A DNA stretch of 64,000 nt from Trichobilharzia regenti (taxonomy: Eukaryota > Platyhelminthes > Trematoda > Strigeidida > Schistosomatidae): contig OX235263.1 in the NCBI GenBank assembly GCA_944472135.2, positions 15,235,517 through 15,299,516 of the forward strand, read 5' to 3'. Positions 43,863 to 53,584 of the stretch are shown here, piece after piece (the first letter of the stretch is position 1; the number at the start of each line of letters is the position of its first letter). A program made the position numbers and the translations under genes. Below the pieces are notes generated by a model. The model made no database searches and was not told the DNA's origin. It saw only the letters and a list, made by a program, of their open reading frames with translations.

Positions 43863-45470
43863 TTGGACACTGGCACTTACCCTAGTGAGTGGAAAACTAG
43901 CTTCGTAATTCTACATTACAAATCTGGTGATAAGGCAAACGTCCGGAATTACAGACCCATAAATATAACCCCAGTTATCTCACGAATCATGGAGAAAGTT
44001 GTGAAAGATCAATTGTCAGACTACCTACTTAGGGAAGATCTTGTTACAAGGTCTCAACACGGATTTCTCAAAAATAGATCCTGCGTTACTTGCCACTTCG
44101 ACTTTTTCAACTGCATCACTAGTAGTCGCGAAGCACGTAAGCTAGTCGTTGTTCTCTACTTCGATATATCTAGGGCATTTGACATGGTATCTCACAGTAT
44201 TCTCTTTGAGAAGCTGTACTCTTGTGGAATTCGCAACCCATTACTGAACTGGTTAAAATCATTTCTAAGCAACAGGGTACAAATAACCAAAGTTGGATCT
44301 GTATTATAAGTTTCCAGACCGTAGGTGTTACGAATTTCCTGGAATAATTTGAGCGCCGAGTCAGATTGATTCATTATAAATTATTTAAATTAATCCCAGC
44401 GTGTTAAGAAATCTTGTTTTGATTTTCTTAACACGCTGGGATTAATTTAAATAATTTATATTGGATCTGTATTGTCTCATCCTAGGCAGATCTCAAGTGG
44501 GGTTGTGCAAGGTAGTGTCCTAGGTCCACTTTTATTCACAGTCTACATTAACAGCATTTGCAAGTGCTTCACCTCAGGTAAACCATTCCTATATGCTGAC
44601 GACCTCAAAGTCGTCTACTCCTGCTACACTCATGAATTAAGCGATATGGTTACCAAAATACATCTTGAACTAAGTAGTCTCTCAACATGGTGTGCTGGAT
44701 TCTGTCTAAACTTTAACATTGAGAAATGCGGCTGGATTTGTATCGGCAACAGTAAGCTTGATCTAACTCTTGAAATAAATGGGCGAAAACTAGCTAAGCT
44801 CAACTCAGTCGTAGATCTCGGTATTAGATACTCTAGTAACCTAACGTTCTCTGAACAAACTGATTATGCCAGTCGTAAAGCACGAAGGCTGATAGGTTGC
44901 ATAACACGCAATTTCTTTTGTTGTGAAACTAGGGTTTTATTATACAAAGTATGTGTCCGACCTATCTTAGAATACTGCCCGTTTATTCTTAGCGGAGTCA
45001 GACAAAATGACAAGCTTAAATTAGAGGGAGTGCAACGGCAGTTTACCTCAATAACTCTTGGTTTAGAAAGTGGTCTGGAATACCATGAGCGATGCGACAG
45101 GCTAAGATTAGAACCCCTCTGGAAAAGACGCCTTAAGCTAAACCTTATCTTTTACTATAAGCTAACTAATCTTCTCTTGCATTCCTCCGAACCAATAACT
45201 AAACCTACCACTATCATCAGTTACAATCTTAGAAATCATCACAATCTAGCTGCTATAGAGCACTGTCAGACTTACGTGCGGTACAACTTCTTAAATAAGT
45301 TTTCAGTCATTTGGAATAGACTACCAGCTAATGTGCGCGATGCAAACACACTTCCAGTGTTCATCTCCTCAGTCACCAGACTGCTCAAAGATGACAATGC
45401 ACTTTTGCGCCTGACTCTTACACCTTCTTTTTCACCCTACATAGATATTTTAAGTTCTTTAAACGTGTAG
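43863..45470 (+). pseudogene. LINE ORF2 reverse transcriptase, split by a 155-bp insertion
   Basis: First part: LHYKSGDKANVRNYRPINIT, then RSQHGFLKNRSCVTCHFDFF, VVVLYFDISRAFDMVSHSIL (motif A) and NWLKSFLSNRVQITKVGS, stop at 44309. Second part from 44472: SSGVVQGSVLGPLLFTVYIN, FLYADDLKVVYS (intact YADD), FNIEKCGWICIGNS, RPILEYCPFILSG, ending at 45470. RT motifs are otherwise well kept. The amino-terminal endonuclease is absent. RNA-directed DNA synthesis at the nicked target would be its role in an intact element. Confidence 0.85.
44306..44460. other. 155-bp hairpin insertion with 13-bp target duplication
   Basis: It is flanked by perfect 13-bp direct repeats TTGGATCTGTATT (44293-44305 and 44461-44473) inside the LINE RT. 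It contains a near-perfect inverted repeat of about 38 bp (about 44375-44412 and 44421-44460, loop of about 8 nt). On the minus strand the inverted segment precedes an ATG at 44374 followed by 23 open codons (MNQSDSALKLFQEIRNTYG...), resembling the 5' end of an mRNA. Origin unknown. Confidence 0.75.
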
Positions 45471-46440
45471 TTACAACAAACTACAATTATAAATTTTAAT
45501 ATTATTGGAACTAGATGATAAACATTTCTACACAGGACAGTAATATTAGTTCACACATAATATAAAAGTTAGCGTAACGGGACTAGTTAGTTTGTGTACC
45601 AAAATAACCACAGTTACTAAACAGAATATATATGTATATATTTATTAATCACTCCTTAAGGACTCCCGTTGCTTTCTTTTGCGTTGCTGTTGTTTGTCTT
45701 CTTTTTTCTCTCACCATTTCAGCTTCCATTTGACTTTTTGAATGAGAATGAATAATGTGGATATTTGACCATTTACAATGACAAATGATCTGCAAACATT
45801 ATTGGTCCAGTATCTTTCAGTTGCCTAGTTAATAACGAATTAACTTTCCCCACGACGCAACCTGGATTACATTTGTGGAATATACTCTTATACCAATGGA
45901 AAAGTATCAATTTGTAATACAACGTCACGATTGTAGCTTATAACATAACTGATCGTATCTGTAAAAATAGCTTCCTTATTACCCAATTTGGATATAAATC
46001 AAAAATGAGATTCGGATTTGTACACACCTAAGTTATATTGTGGAATTACTTCAAGCTTTATTTTTTCCAAAGTATTTTTAATCCATCCAAAACTTACTTG
46101 GGTTTTTTTGTTAATGCGAAGTCAATATTCCTATATTTCATGATGTGCTCCATTGAATGACTGGTTATCATATTGTTCCCACAAACCAAAGACAGAAACG
46201 TCAGCAACCATGTAATTTAACTATAAACCAAATTTATGAAATTTAAATAATGCTTATCCATGCCTGTACATTTGATGTGTCCTACACAGGTAGGAAAAAA
46301 TGTGTATTTTATTAAAACATTATTATTAATTATGATTGCTAATCGTATATGTAATTTATCATACTGATGATGCCTGTAAACTGGCGTCTCTCATGTACAA
46401 AATGAGAATATATTATTATTGTTATTATTATTATTATAAC
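45471..46440 (+). mobile_element. LINE 3' UTR
   Basis: Non-coding, ending at 'gatgatgcctgtaaactggc' and 'gtctctcatgtacaaaatgag' before (ATT)n at 46412-46437. No poly(A), consistent with CR1-type termini. Confidence 0.6.
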
Positions 46441-46970
46441 CAACGAACAGAAACAAGAACAACAACCAGTACCAGTCACCATCAACGGGAGAGATCTAAC
46501 AGAGGTTACTTCCTGACCTCGGTTATTTAGGAAGCATTGTTTCAACCACAGGCGCTTGGAACAGATGAAGATGTCAACGCCAGCCATAGAGCATTGGAAA
46601 GGCAAGATACACTCTCATCAACCTGAAACCAGTTTGGAGATCTTCTGCACTGCACTCAGTCAGTCAGTCAGTCAGCATTAAGAACAAGATTCGGATTTCC
46701 AACACAATGTGAAGTCAGACAGTCAGTCAGTTCCTCTATTTGAGTCAGAAACTTGGTGTGTGTGTAACGAAAAGGATTTTCAACATTCTGATACAGACTT
46801 TTATCAACAGCTGCACGCTTCGGTGGCGGAGATCATGTGACGATGAGGGGATGACAGACTATGGTGAATCGTGGAGCTAGCAAGTTGAAGAGAACAGCAG
46901 GAAACAGAAGAAAGTGGAGATGTGTTGTTGAAGCGTTACGTTCCACTCGGAACCCAAGGGAGTAATAGTA
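46440..46970 (+). mobile_element. RTE 3' end, second subfamily
   Basis: Starts in the linker ('accagtaccagtcaccatcaac'), contains a (CAGT)n tract at 46655-46675, and ends 'gttacgttccactcggaaccc' with a (TA)n tail. Stops in all frames. It resembles the copies at 13355 and 57840 more than the SR2-like copies. Confidence 0.65.
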
Positions 46971-47237
46971 TATATATATATAAATCCAAATAGTTTGTAT
47001 ACATGGAATGACATGTGATGTTAGCTGATGATTTGGTGGTGCAGGTCAACAAATAAAATAATAATAAGCCCCTTGTAATGCATATTCACAAATTTGTTTT
47101 CAGTTATGTTTAACATTGTGCGGTAAAATGAATATCTCCTTTTATTATGTAAGTAAACAAAATCAATAGTATGCAAACTAAAATGCAGTAATTATTTATT
47201 GCATAACCAACCCATCACAAAATATTTTGTCACTTAC
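46971..47237. other. Intron sequence, nothing recognised
   Basis: Lies between an RTE end and the donor side of the EF-hand exon. The exon's 5' splice site GTAAGTG is at 47237-47231 (minus). Confidence 0.4.
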
Positions 47238-47332
47238 TCATAGAATTTTGGCGGGGCGACACCCAACGTCCGACTGACATCTTCTATAGTGATCACACCT
47301 TTATCATTGGTATCGAAAAGTTGTAACCATCT
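47238..47332 (-). CDS. Host gene, EF-hand exon of TAL-type protein
   Basis: The minus strand reads RWLQLFDTNDKGVITIEDVS then RTLGVAPPKFYE or D at the split codon, ending at a good donor (GA|GTAAGTG). It is an EF-hand helix-loop-helix. The loop DTNDKGVITIED has Lys at position 5 and Asp at position 12, so calcium binding may be weak. The exon ends with two bases of a codon, and the last exon (35376) supplies the third, so the phases match. The acceptor may be AG at 47334-47333 or 47332-47331. The W-x-x-x-FD-x-x-x-x-x-I-x-x-x-E spacing is that of the second EF-hand in schistosome TAL proteins. Position between two TE-rich introns. Confidence 0.75.
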
Positions 47333-47625
47333 CTAAGTTAAGAATGATAAATGGAAACAAAAAATGGAACAATTGAAAGTTATGTAAGTAAATTTAGTTT
47401 GCAGTTATTGTTAAAATATGTGAAAATATAAATTTCCAAACATTTGGCTGAGTAAGTGGGATCAAATAATATCGTCATATATTTGATTCATGAAAATCTA
47501 CTTCATTTGGTATAGAGAACAAGATTAAGGCTTTCAACAGTATAATATCAAGTCATTGCGAATATACTGATTGGTTCAGAGACTTCGCGCGTCACCAAAA
47601 ACATTTCCAATGGACTATAGAGACT
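47333..47625. other. Intron sequence, nothing recognised
   Basis: No repeat copy or open frame that I can name. Confidence 0.35.
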
Positions 47626-48010
47626 TGTGCGTCGGTGGCACAGTGGTTAGGACTCTCGCCGACCATGCACATGGTCCGGGGTTCGAGCCCACCCCGGCGC
47701 ACACCTGATATCTATGGTCGGCCTGCAAAATTTGGGCTACCGATATCCATTCTGAAAATTCCACACTTGTACCAAAAATACAGTGTGGAATCAAGCTGTA
47801 AATAAAAAATAAAAAAAAATAATTGGTTGGGACCCTCGCCGATCATGCATATTGGTCTGGGATTCGATCTCCGGCCACAGACTCACTCCTTTACCCCACT
47901 AAGCCATAAATAAAGCTGTTAATGAGGAACTGAGCTACAGAAACTTCAAGCCTCTAGCTTGAAGCCGCCCTATGTTCCACTAGGAACGTGAAGGAATCAG
48001 AAAAAAATAG
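47626..48010 (+). repeat. Two tandem tRNA-derived SINEs, family B, with different tails
   Basis: Copy 1 (47626-47815): head 'gtgcgtcggtggcacagtgg', B box 'ggggttcgagccc', tail 'tggaatcaagctgtaaataaa'. It matches the inverted copy at 53585-53765. Copy 2 (47825-48000): head truncated, B box 'gggattcgatctcc', tail 'gccctatgttccactaggaacgtgaagg', shared with 28095-28410 and similar to the RTE end. So one head occurs with two unrelated 3' halves. Confidence 0.7.
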
Positions 48011-48380
48011 ACTTTAATCAGCAACTGTCTTCGTTCTATCCTGAGAATGATATTGTCAGCCAGGAAGGATTAGCAACAAGGAACCTTTGGAATGAACCGC
48101 CCAAGAACCTATCACCTAACAAATGCGCCCAAAGAAATGAAGATGGATCGATAGAAATATGCTGAGAAGATCGTTTATTGATAAAGCACACTAGGTGTAA
48201 CCTCGAGTTTAATGCCAATGGGTAAAGCTGATTTCGGTATGGATATGAAGGTGACATGATGAAGTTAGTGTGAGAAGATAATGGTCGATGGACAATCGTG
48301 GAGTTAGCTACGGAGTGCAGACAACAGGATGTAATCGAGATGTCCCAATCAGAACCTAAGGAAATAATTATAATAAATAT
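48010..48380 (+). mobile_element. Degraded RTE-related fragment
   Basis: 'caactgtcttcgttctatcc', 'aaatgaagatggatcgatag' and 'ctaaggaaataattataataa' recall the RTE C-terminal and tail region. No open frame. Confidence 0.45.
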
Positions 48381-48468
48381 TTGCTTCATTCAGCAGCCTG
48401 CTTAAATCTCTAGGCTACCTAAATTTCCATCCTATGTAATTATTATATTATTATTATGATTGTATCCT

Positions 48469-48756
48469 TTAGTTCCTAGAGGAACATAGGGCTTCAGCTG
48501 CGCACCTCCATTGCCTTCGGTTTTCTGACAACTTTTTCACCCTGCTCCAGGTCTGTCCACATGCTTTCATCTCCTCCTCGCATGACCTCCTCCAAGTCAC
48601 CCTTGGATGACCAACTCGCCACTTCCCCTTCGGTTTCCACTCGAGGGCTTGTCTAGTGATGTCACTTGATGGTTTCCTCAGCGTATGGCCAACCCATCTC
48701 CATTTCTTCCTGCCTATTTGTTTCACAATCGGTTCCTGATGTGTTGGTTCGCTCAT
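48469..48756 (-). pseudogene. RTE C-terminal domain
   Basis: MSEPTHQEPIVKQIGRKKWR, WVGHTLRKPSSDITRQALEW, then RVTWRRSCEEEMKACGQTWS and RRQWRCAAEALCSSRN, stop at 48469. This Trp-rich C-terminus is characteristic of SR2-like RTE proteins and is the segment shared by all RTE fragments here. It is in a different frame from the RT. Confidence 0.85.
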
Positions 48757-48906
48757 TGCCAGAGATCCGTGTTGCTGATCTTTTCTGACCGGCCATCTGA
48801 TCTTGAGTATTGAGCGAAGACAGTTGTTAATGAAGGTCTGAAGTTTGTTTGAGATGCTCTTTATGACTCACAGTGCAAGTCTCTGATCCGTATAGTAGCA
48901 CTGACT

Positions 48907-50133
48907 TCACATTTGCGTTGAAGATCCGGATGTTATTTTTGATGCTGAGTGCTGTTGACCTCCACACAGATTTGAGAGTAGTGAAAGCTTGTCTTGCTTT
49001 TCCGATTCTGGCTTTGATATCCTCGTCAGTTCCGTCCGCCTGTAGTTGAGACGATGCTTCCCAGGTAGGTGAAGGAGGCTGTTTCTTTTAGGTTCCTCCC
49101 ATTTATGCTGGCTGATTGTTGTCTGTTGTTGTTGTTGATGTTGGCTAGGAATCTTCATCACCTCTGTCTTATCTATGTTCACTTGAAGTCCTATCTTTGA
49201 TGCTTCTCCTGCCAACTTGTTGCTTTTCACTTGCATATCTTTCAGTTTGTGGGAAATCAGACATATATCATCGGCGAAATCCAGATCCTCCAAGTCTTTT
49301 GTGTCAGTCCATTTTATGCCTGTTCTCTCGTTGGTTGCCGTTGTCTGTCGCATTATCCAATCGATTGCAATCAGGAAGATCATTGGTGATAGTAGATAGC
49401 CTTGCCTCACTCCCGTCCTCACTTCGAAGGCTTCCGTAAGTTTCCCGTTGTGGATTACTTGGCATGCAGCATTGTCGTATAACTGTTGGATGAGGTGTAT
49501 AATTGTCGATGGGACCCCGTAGTAGCGAAGTAGTTTCCAAATGACCTCTCGATCGACGCTGTCGAATGCCTTTTCAAAGTCGATGAAGTTGAAATAGAGA
49601 GGTGACTGCCATTCCAAGCTTTGCTCAATGATGATCCGCAGAGTGGCGATTTGATCAATACATGACTTGTTTCTCCTGAATCCGGCCTGTTCCGGTCGAA
49701 GTTTTTCATGTAGGGCTTGTTTGATTCTCTCCAGGATGATGCGACTTAGTATCTTGCTTGGAATGGACAGAAGCATAATTCCGCGCCAGTTTTTACATTG
49801 ACTTAAGTCTCCTTTCTTTGGTAGTTTGAATAAGTATCCGTTCTTCCAATCCTCGGGTACTTTGCCCTCTTTCCACACCTTCTCCAGCAGTGGCGTCATC
49901 AAGTCCTCTGTTGTCTCTGGGTCTATTTTCAAAGCTTCTGCTGGGATTTCATCTGGTCCTGGTGCTTTTCCAGCTTTTAGCATCTTGATTGCATTCACGA
50001 GTTCTGATTTCTTCGGGGAGTCGATGTTCACTGGTAGTTCTGCTTCCGTTGTTGGTATTGTTGGGCGCGTTGTAGGCGGCGGACGATTTAGAAGTTTTTT
50101 GAAGTGTTCAGCCAAGTGCTTTCTCTGTTCCAC
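48907..50133 (-). pseudogene. RTE reverse transcriptase
   Basis: 408 codons. MLKAGKAPGPDEIPAEALKI (RT 0/1), KKGDLSQCKNWRGIMLLSIP (motif 2), LRPEQAGFRRNKSCIDQI, YFNFIDFEKAFDSVDREVIW (motif A), GVRQGYLLSPMIFLIAIDWI (motif B), LDFADDICLIS (motif C with FADD), then a Gln-rich linker. Motifs A to C look catalytic. A frameshift near 49080 garbles the last about 60 codons, and the endonuclease is absent, so the copy is defective. It is the best preserved RT in the window. Confidence 0.9.
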
Positions 50134-50429
50134 CTCTTTGGTGATTGACTTTCCATTGTCGTCCTTTATTGGCTTAATCTGTAATGCATAAACTCTTCTT
50201 CACTTCCAGTTGTTTGAATGATGCACTCTTTCTTATCCTTGAATTGATACATCAAATAAAGCAGATTTTTAATTAGCTCCTAAAATATTGCTCTACAGTT
50301 GCCTAAGGAAATGAGGGAAAAAAGTTGTAGAGTTTTGAAATCTTGTTACGAAGAGAACAACAGTGATTCACACTTGATATACTATCAACTACTATTCCAA
50401 GAGTTGGTTTGTACGGATTAGATTTGTTT

Positions 50430-50920
50430 ATACGAGTTTGCTAATGGATTGATATCAGTTATCAAACCATTGAAAACCAGCCCTGGAGTACTGGACAGCC
50501 AGCTGTTTCTTCTTAGTTTGGGAGTCATCGTCAGTACGCACCCACTGCCACAGTTCGAACCCACGATTTTCCTATTACAAGCAGACAAACTCGTATATCA
50601 TTCAGCCACTGGGACGCCATTCATTGGCTAACCCATGAGTTCTAACTTCTTCTAACTTGGTGATCGTGCTAAATCACGAATTGGTAGAAGTTAGGATTCA
50701 TGGGCTAACCATTGAATCGGGTCCCAGTAGATGAATGGTATACCAGCTTGTCAACTTGTAACAGGAAGGTCATGGGTTCGAACTGTGGCAGTGGGTGCGT
50801 ACTGACGATGATTTCCAAACTAGGAAGAAACAGCTGGCTGTCCAGTTCTCCAGTGCTGGTTTTCAATGGTTCTCTAACCGATATCAATCCATGGGCAAAC
50901 TCGTAATTACTGTTTCACTT
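50430..50920. repeat. Head-to-head hammerhead SINE pair (hairpin of about 200-bp arms)
   Basis: 50440-50640 (minus) and 50690-50905 (plus) are inverted copies and even encode the same meaningless peptide in each orientation (starting MISV.xPLKTS). Each has a tRNA-like head (B box 'gttcgaac') and a hammerhead remnant: plus 'gtactgacgatgatttccaaac' + 'taggaagaaacagctgg' (near 50800). Helix II has lost pairing and there is an insertion in the core, so neither is likely active. Confidence 0.75.
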
Positions 50921-50984
50921 AAAGATCCTTAATGAAGAGTAAATATTTCTCGATTAAATACTCTGATAACTGTGTGCTTTATTG

Positions 50985-51440
50985 GATAGTTGGAAGCGAT
51001 CGGCAGGAAGCCTTGGCTGTACCTAGGTTTCGTGCTAGTTGGCATTCACCAGTCAGCAAGGCATATCTGTTACCTTAAAGGAACTCATGTCCCTTCTGAG
51101 ATTGGAACTCGCGTCACCCAGTGCTGCAGTCAGAAACTTTACCACTGAGCCATTTGGGCTCGCGATTGGTCTCCTGTAGGACTGACAGAATTCAGTCTGC
51201 ATTAGTTACTAATTAGTGTCCTCTACAGTTCTACGGGAGGTCTATCACGAGCCCGAATAGCTCAGTGTTGTAACATCTCTGACTGCAGAACTGGATGACA
51301 TGAATTCGAATCTCAGAAGAGATATGAATTCCTTCAAGACTGAACATACACCTAGCTGACTAGTGAATTCCAACAAGCAGGTAGCCTAGATCCAAGGCTT
51401 CCTGTGGCCGATTGTCTCCAGGCATCTAATATTTAACAAA
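50985..51440. repeat. Inverted pair of a third tRNA-derived repeat
   Basis: The minus-strand head (51170-51080) and plus-strand head (51250-51330, 'gagcccgaatagctcagtg' to 'gaattcgaatctcag') are inverted. The outer parts 50995-51060 and 51385-51425 are also inverted ('ccaaggcttcctg'). The minus strand after the head reads 'gctgactggtgaatgcc' + 'aactagcacgaaacc', a degenerate hammerhead-like block. Confidence 0.6.
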
Positions 51441-51639
51441 AGACTAGACACATTACACTAGTTATTTATTGACTAATCTTCAATCAAAACGGTGTGCTGT
51501 GTTAACCTAAACTATTTTCTGTTATTGTGATTCATACAGTCTCAATCTTTCAATTAAATCCACTAAATCACTAGATTTATTAGTAAGTTGATTTAAAAAA
51601 TTTTTCTTAACTCATCCATTTTCGCAGACAACTAATTAT

Positions 51640-51823
51640 TTAAAACAATTAGTTCCCTTTATGAATTTAGATAAAGCAGTAAGACGACGTAATTTGTCTG
51701 AAACGTGTGTATGTAATGTATTTGCGCTCACAACACATTTCAAACAATCCGATCTATCACACACGGACTCGTCATAGGAATAAATGTGTATGAAATTAAT
51801 AAAGAGTTAAGAGGTGAGAAAAT
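51640..51823 (-). repeat. PLE family P4 terminal segment
   Basis: Reverse complement of 18680-18905 with the same 'ctcacctcttaactctttat', 'gacaagtcc', 'gtgtgtgat' and 'gaactaattgttttaaa' blocks. It ends abruptly at 51823 where a Mag-like LTR starts, so that LTR inserted into it or next to it. Confidence 0.65.
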
Positions 51824-52940
51824 TGATATGTATCCATATATATACATATTTAAGTGTATGGTGGTCTCTCTTTCTGTTGCTCTCTTAGTCTGTGACACTG
51901 TCACTTTGACGAACCTGTCTCCTTTAACAATGTATATTCCCCTTATATTATATATAATATGTGTGTTTGTTTGACAATCTGTTATATTTCGCTATGTATA
52001 TATGGATCGATATTCCATTATAATTAGCCAATCATGTTAAGACTGTCTATTGATTTGTTCACACACTTGTTTGGACATTCATATGTATTTTGCTCTCACA
52101 TACTTGTGTGATACATATTTGATTCTCCTGGTGTTTGGAATATAGAAGTATCATCGCAAACCTAGTGGTCTTCTGATTTCCGTCTTTCTTTCGTCAGGAC
52201 TATTAAATCCTCGACCAGTACATAGCAATAACTTAGCGACGAGTACATAACAATTTGGCGACGGGGAAAACTATGGACTCTTCTAAATTGGAATTATTGT
52301 TTGAACAACAAATGAAATTAATGGAAATGTTCGTCAACCAACAGACTGGTCCAACTTCACCTTCAAGCAATCCCAATCATACCATGCTACCATCTGTCGA
52401 CGGAATTGTGAATAGTATTTCACAGTTCAATTATAATCCAGATGCGAATGTCACTTTTGACACATGGTATCAACGATATGAGGATTTATTCACAGTTGAT
52501 CTCGCCTCACAAGACGATTCTTGGAAGGTGCGAGTGTTATTACGTAAATTGGGTCCCACAGAATATGAAAGGTACTGCAACCTAATTTTATCCCAAAAAC
52601 CACGTGACAAGTGTTTCGATGATACAGTAAAGTTGCTGCGTGAACATTTTGGAGACCACTCCTCATTATTCAGCATACGTTATCATTTCCTCAAGCTGAC
52701 AATGAATGAAAATGATGATTTTCTTACTCACGTTGGCACAGTCAACCGAGAATGTGAGAGATTTCGACTCAGGTCCTTAACAGATGATCAATTCAAAGCC
52801 TTGATTCTCATATGCAGTCTTCAATCTCCTCGTTTCACAGATATCCGAACTCGACTGCTCAATCAGCTGGAAGAAAATCCTAAGTTGACATTACATGACA
52901 TAGCTGATGAATATCAACGGCTGATTAATTTCCCATATCA
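51824..52940 (+). mobile_element. Mag-like gypsy element, 5' LTR and gag only
   Basis: LTR 51824-52252 (TGATATG...CATAACA, 429 bp, shorter than 40112-40631 through deletions), primer site TGGCGACGGGG from 52257, gag from 52273. The leader with CAGCAG found in other copies is absent. The element is cut at about 52932 and joined to an antisense PLE. Confidence 0.8.
52273..52940 (+). pseudogene. Mag-like Gag capsid, 3'-truncated
   Basis: ATG at 52273 (MDSSKLELLFEQQMKLMEMF). The frame upstream to 52255 is the primer site, so that start is not used. Capsid blocks NVTFDTWYQRYEDLFTVDLA, LREHFGDHSSLFSIRYHFLK and CERFRLRSLTDDQFKALI match 40731-42262 almost exactly but without its one-base deletion. 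The protein ends at DIADEYQRLINF before foreign sequence. No zinc knuckle or protease. Capsid assembly is the expected role. Confidence 0.85.
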
Positions 52941-53240
52941 ACACCATCAACTTGGCGGAGACAATCGCCTTCAACTGTAAACCTAACATTGTTAGTACAT
53001 AGAAGTAATAAATCCCTTAAATAAGAAATAGGGAACGGGATGAAAAATTTGTTTGTGGAAATGTAATCACACAAGATGTCAACTGTTTTGATCAAAGGCA
53101 TATTAGTGAATAAAGAATTTATTAATTTCATATGTATTCCATTCCTATGACAAGTCCATGTGTGATCGAATTGTTCGAAATGTGTTGTGCAAATACGTTA
53201 CACACACGATTCAGATAAATGTCTTCTTATTGCTTTATCT
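52925..53240 (-). pseudogene. PLE RT fragment plus terminal segment
   Basis: The minus strand (53131-52925) reads LRDLLLLCTNNVRFTVEGDC followed by RQVDGVDMGN, the PLE RT motif 'C..n..F...g..y.Q..GvaMGspl'. This lies just before the catalytic palm and is cut there by the Mag-like gag. 53130-53235 is the P4 terminal block. Hence a piece of P4 RT that 17040-18660 lacks. Confidence 0.75.
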
Positions 53241-53580
53241 ATACTAGATTATTTGGCAGATAGAAAATCACCGAAAATTTCATACTACACTATTTTGTTA
53301 CTTGTAGGCAACTAATAAGTAGTATCACTTCAAACGAACAATATACTCAACATTACATTATCGATAATGTCGAACACTTCGTTATCATACACAAACAGTG
53401 CTACTATTACTTTCATCATATGTATTCCGTTAATTGCGTTTAGTTAAAATGTAAACGTATAAATGAGATGCCATGCTCCAGTAAATAGCATTCAGATAAT
53501 GATGGTTTATTTGTTAACCCGATCAATACTTCTATTATATATAATAATAAATATATCATTAAAATTAATTATTTTTTTAT
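53241..53580. other. No feature recognised
   Basis: AT-rich, no repeat copy that I can name. Confidence 0.35.
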
Positions 53581-53584
53581 TTTT

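Larger units (their letters stand above)
39820..46440 (+). mobile_element. CR1-like LINE with ORF1 and ORF2, internally deleted, with two nested insertions
   Basis: Order: 5' region, ORF1 start (39900-40106), a complete LTR element (40112-42783), rest of ORF1 (42790-43860), directly RT of ORF2 (43863-45470), then a 3' UTR (45471-46440) ending 'aaactggcgtctctcatgtacaaaatgagaata' + (ATT)n. The endonuclease domain expected between ORF1 and RT is missing. It lies in the host gene's intron, in antisense to the gene. Confidence 0.75.
48441..50179 (-). mobile_element. RTE-clade LINE (SR2-like), longest copy, 5'-truncated
   Basis: Begins in the pre-RT linker and runs to the tail 'gccctatgttcctctaggaac' plus ATT-rich end. 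Flanks carry ATTACA (50180-50185 and 48435-48440, as read on the minus strand), a likely target duplication. It lies in the same orientation as the host gene. Coding parts are listed separately. It lacks the apurinic endonuclease and is 5'-truncated, as most RTE insertions are. Confidence 0.85.
48419..50279 (-). pseudogene. Candidate host TAL exon split by RTE insertion
   Basis: The right piece (50279-50180, after acceptor 'attttag') reads ELIKNLLYLMYQFKDKKECI then IQTTGSEEEFMHY. The left piece (48440-48419) continues the same frame for a few codons to a GT (donor 'AG|GTAGCC'). Between them lies an RTE with ATTACA on both sides. The left piece ends with two codon bases (AG). Joined to an exon starting at 47330 (A TGG) this gives a continuous frame into the EF-hand. 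The composition resembles a degenerate first EF-hand. Exon identity is inference. If correct, this copy of the gene is interrupted. Confidence 0.45.

Noticed and set aside
46650..46680. (CAGT)n tract as a regulatory or satellite array
   Set aside because: Only a few units, inside a decayed RTE fragment; a local slippage product.
50449..50887. Two 60-residue proteins of almost identical sequence facing each other
   Set aside because: They are the two strands of one palindromic SINE pair with no coding signal.
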